Assembly (NCBI GenBank): GCA_022539475.1
Contig: VCMS01000007.1
Span: 355,496-419,495, forward strand
Source of the DNA: Gracilaria domingensis
Lineage: Eukaryota > Rhodophyta > Florideophyceae > Gracilariales > Gracilariaceae
Reading direction: 5' to 3'
Length of the DNA stretch: 64,000 nucleotides
Both the position numbers and the translations under genes were made by a program. Positions 61,765 through 64,000 of the stretch are shown piece by piece. The notes under the pieces are model-generated. The model ran no database searches. It had not been told where the DNA came from and saw nothing but the letters and a program-made list of their open reading frames with translations. Within the stretch, counting starts at the first letter, position 1, and each line of letters opens with the position of its first letter.

Positions 61765-62351
61765 TTATTCGGAAGGAATCGGAAGTGAATCTCTGAATAG
61801 AGTACGCAATGTGCGCGCCTCTTCAGCCATTTCACCAAGCGAACGTGGTTTTCGTTCTTCCTCGGCATCAATTTTAATCTTCCGCGACAAGTCATTTTTC
61901 TCGATTTCACGATACACATCATTGTTAATCTCAAAATCTCCCGTACGACGGGGAAGAATATGAATGTGTACGTGTGGAACAGTCTGACCCGCAACTGGAC
62001 CATCTTGAAGCGCGAACGTTAAAGCCTCTGCCTTGTAAAATTGTTCAAGAGGCTTCGAGATGGAACAAGCCACTTTCCATAGATCAGCCAATTCTTCGGA
62101 AGTTAGGTCGGCGACACGAGCCGCCACGCGACGACTCACTACAAGACAATGGCCTGGTATGGACGAAAAGTTGATACCGTGAATGTCGGTCAGACTGCTG
62201 TTGATTATGGACTACAGAGCGATGGTGTTTATACGAAAATCTTACCCGGTACAATTGGTTTGTGGTTTACCATCGCCAGGGAAAGGGAGGAGAGATAGAA
62301 AGCTTCGCTCCAGGCACATCGCCACGGACCGAAGCTGAAACTTGTGGTCAT
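61765..62351 (-). CDS. FHIT: FHIT-like HIT-domain dinucleoside polyphosphate hydrolase, 2 exons
   Basis: Exons 62351-62246 and 62153-61765 give 164 residues. The 92-nt intron (62154-62245) has donor GTAAGA, branch-like GTCTGAC and acceptor CATACCAG. It joins LAMVNHKPIVPG to HCLVVSRRVAARV, restoring the Fhit segment before the first conserved strand. Fhit cleaves Ap3A to AMP and ADP. The motif QTVPHVHIHILPRRTGDF contains the HxHxH triad (catalytic His HVHIH) and the downstream residues typical of Fhit rather than Hint. LTFALQDGPVAGQTV agrees. Start at ATG 62351 (MTTSFSFGPW); the frame stays open upstream but without ATG. Length is close to animal and fungal Fhit. Confidence 0.9.
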
Positions 62352-62745
62352 AGGGGGTGGTTGCAAGAGGGTCGTGCTTGTCAAAGTTGATTTGCTGCCT
62401 GTGGTGTTGAACGGTTCAACGTGAACCGTGTGGTGGTGAAACGACGACACGACGGAATCTGTGGTAATGTGCGTCGCAATGTTAAACAGGCCAAAGTAAT
62501 CATGAAAGGAGAGTGATATGACGAGGAAGAACGATGAAAGCCTTTGTCCAGCTATCCAGAAATGCGAAACGGTCTGACGAGATCATCTCATGATGCGATT
62601 AGCCTACTGTATCCGACTCTGCCCTCCAGCGCTGGCCGACAGATCCGTTTCAAAGCGTATAAAAGACCAGCTTGCGTCCAGGTTCCATGCGCCCATTCAC
62701 CTGGCCTCGGCTATCCTCGGCTTCCGGCCGAGGGCAGTTGTTAGG

Positions 62746-62792
62746 CCTTGAAGCCCTTGCATCCTTGAAGCCCTTGTATCCTTGAAGCCCCC
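62746..62792. repeat. 17-bp minisatellite, about 2.8 copies
   Basis: The unit CCTTGAAGCCCTTGCAT occurs at 62746-62762, again with one change at 62763-62779, then partly at 62780-62792. Confidence 0.85.
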
Positions 62793-62812
62793 CTCTGATA
62801 TTGGTGCCTTTC

Positions 62813-62846
62813 GTAGCGCGCGACGATGATTATCGTCGCGCGCTAC
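62813..62846. repeat. Perfect hairpin, 15-bp arms and 4-nt loop
   Basis: GTAGCGCGCGACGAT at 62813-62827 and its exact reverse complement at 62832-62846 flank GATT. A smaller palindrome (CCCGAAGTTTCGGG) follows directly at 62851-62864. Unlike the palindrome at 22111 it has a tetraloop and could fold in RNA. Confidence 0.85.
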
Positions 62847-63727
62847 CTTCCCGAAGTTTCGGGCGTGGTTACGCCGGAGACGATCGTCGCTAGTCGACAG
62901 GATGCTGTGGAGAACCATCTGCCTTTCTTCGGTGAAGACCGGGTACTCGAGCCTTCATGTAACGGTGTCAAACTCTCTTGGACTCTGCAGTGCTGGTTCG
63001 GCTGTTGAATTCCTATCAACACCTTCGTTAATCCTCATTGTATGTGTACACGAACCTCTCTGTGAAGGCGTTGGTGATATGCATCAGGCACTTTCCCGAG
63101 ACGCTCCTCTATCGTTCTGAGCTCTTACTTAGAGTGCACCAGCAACATGGGCAGCTGTCATACCCGCACCGAGTTTCGGGTTCTTGACTTTGCAACTCAA
63201 CAACATGTGACCGGACACCACATTGGCAGCATACGAGAAGAAACCTACACTGTATCCCTTGCAGTTCACCTGTTCTGAGTTAACCCCTTGGCCGATGTCT
63301 CTGTCTATTCCCATATCCCTCTTCTCTATAACGCTATACCCCCCAGAAGTACTGAAGCTTGGCTGCCTGCCTAGCAGGAAGCAACATTGTGAAATGCTCG
63401 CTTCAGAAAGTACAGCTTTTACCGAAACACTCCGTTACGATGTCGATGATGATGTCGATTGGATCTTGTCTCAGCTATTGCAGGCACAGATACTGACGGA
63501 CATGGTGCGGTCTGACGGATCATACGTTGGTGATGTCATCCGCTACTTGTGTCCTGCTTCAACCACTAGCCGTGACGAGTTAGACGCCGATCGTACAATT
63601 GGACGCGTGATAACTGGAAATGAGAAATGTTTCTCGCTTTCTTGCAAGGAAATACGCCGCTCGCGGTCAAACGCTCTTGCGGATGACATGGGAAGTCGAG
63701 AAATTGGGGGAATTCATTTATGAATCA

Positions 63728-64000
63728 CTAGCCTACAAATCTCCGCTTTCCGCGTCCCACAATCGCACCTCCGCTCTTCGCGTCCCACACACGCACCGTT
63801 TTGTCGTTTGAGCCCGACACGATGCGAGTGCCGTCAACACTCACAGCGTCGCACATCTGTGTGACCTCGGAGCGGCTACCGGACGGAGATACCGCTTTCA
63901 GCGTCCCACACACGCACCGTCTTGTCGTTTGAGCCCGACACGATGCGAGTGCCGTCCGCGCTCATTGCCACGCACATCTGTGTGACCTTCGAGCGGCTGC
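63728..64000 (-). pseudogene. Decayed tandem WD40 repeats, runs off right edge
   Basis: Two near-identical minus-strand blocks encode SADGTRIVSGSNDKTVRVWD and SVDGTRIVSGSNDKTVRVWD, typical WD40 units of the kind seen in NACHT/WD40 proteins. Their period is 121 bp, not a multiple of three and shorter than a normal WD unit. The EGHTDV part before each block is in a different frame from the SADGT part, and an in-frame TAG follows the first block (VRVWDAESGISVR then stop). A third partial block (GTCCCACAATCGCAC, plus strand near 63753) is also present. Small deletions in each unit explain this, so it is read as a pseudogene fragment; intact parts may lie beyond the window. Confidence 0.6.

Larger units (their letters stand above)
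62352..63727. other. Intergenic region with short repeats and a palindrome
   Basis: About 1.4 kb. It contains the 17-bp repeats and hairpin annotated below. A minus ORF at 63129-63314 (61 codons) and a plus frame at 63223-63723 (no ATG start; includes DVDDDVDWILSQLLQAQILT) are not recognised and are not called. Confidence 0.4.

Noticed and set aside
63223-63723. Plus frame with an acidic segment near the right edge
   Set aside because: No ATG near the start and no recognised domain; may be a decayed fragment linked to the neighbouring WD40 debris but cannot be supported.

Overview
This window is nuclear DNA from a photosynthetic eukaryote, most likely a red alga. Several genes encode plastid proteins whose N-termini look like primary-plastid transit peptides: HCF101, a thylakoid-lumen FKBP, a DUF1350 protein and a TLDc protein. 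None of the four shows an ER signal peptide, which a secondary plastid would need. Genes have no intron or one or two short ones (86-139 nt) with GTNNGT donors and usually a CTAAC-type branch site. GC-rich CpG islands separate divergent gene pairs, while convergent gaps are AT-richer. A compact florideophyte genome such as Chondrus would fit, but I cannot fix the genus from sequence alone.

Left part (1-20 kb): a long open Sec16 gene runs off the left edge. It is followed by ERCC1, a class I histone deacetylase with a 17-nt microexon, a plastid TLDc protein sharing a CpG-rich promoter with ribonucleotide reductase small subunit, the lumen FKBP, the DUF1350 protein and the splicing factor CWC25.

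Middle (20-36 kb): TRAPPC1, an M3B oligopeptidase with one intron, a CDC25/ACR2-type rhodanese divergent from a ribokinase, a PNUTS-like CCCH protein and an FkbM methyltransferase. A nest of at least five truncated non-LTR retrotransposon 3' ends lies at 33.8-35.5 kb.

Right part (36-64 kb): a 1,638-residue membrane protein ending in 11 Sel1 repeats, a BTB protein, a TFIIIA-like zinc-finger protein, the augmin subunit HAUS6, NBP35, UBE2C divergent from a kinesin-6, HCF101, a small membrane protein and FHIT. The window ends in decayed, near-identical WD40 repeats.

No operons or CRISPR arrays are present, and I recognised no tRNA or rRNA genes. Functional groupings are loose. HAUS6, UBE2C and kinesin-6 are all mitotic; NBP35 and HCF101 are cytosolic and plastid Fe-S scaffold ATPases; Sec16 and TRAPPC1 act in ER-to-Golgi traffic. 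The most unusual items are the retroelement nest with a shared tail motif, a 53-bp perfect palindrome, the HDAC microexon, the Sec16 and Sel1 repeat arrays, and E2F-like or MSA-like motifs in cell-cycle gene promoters.
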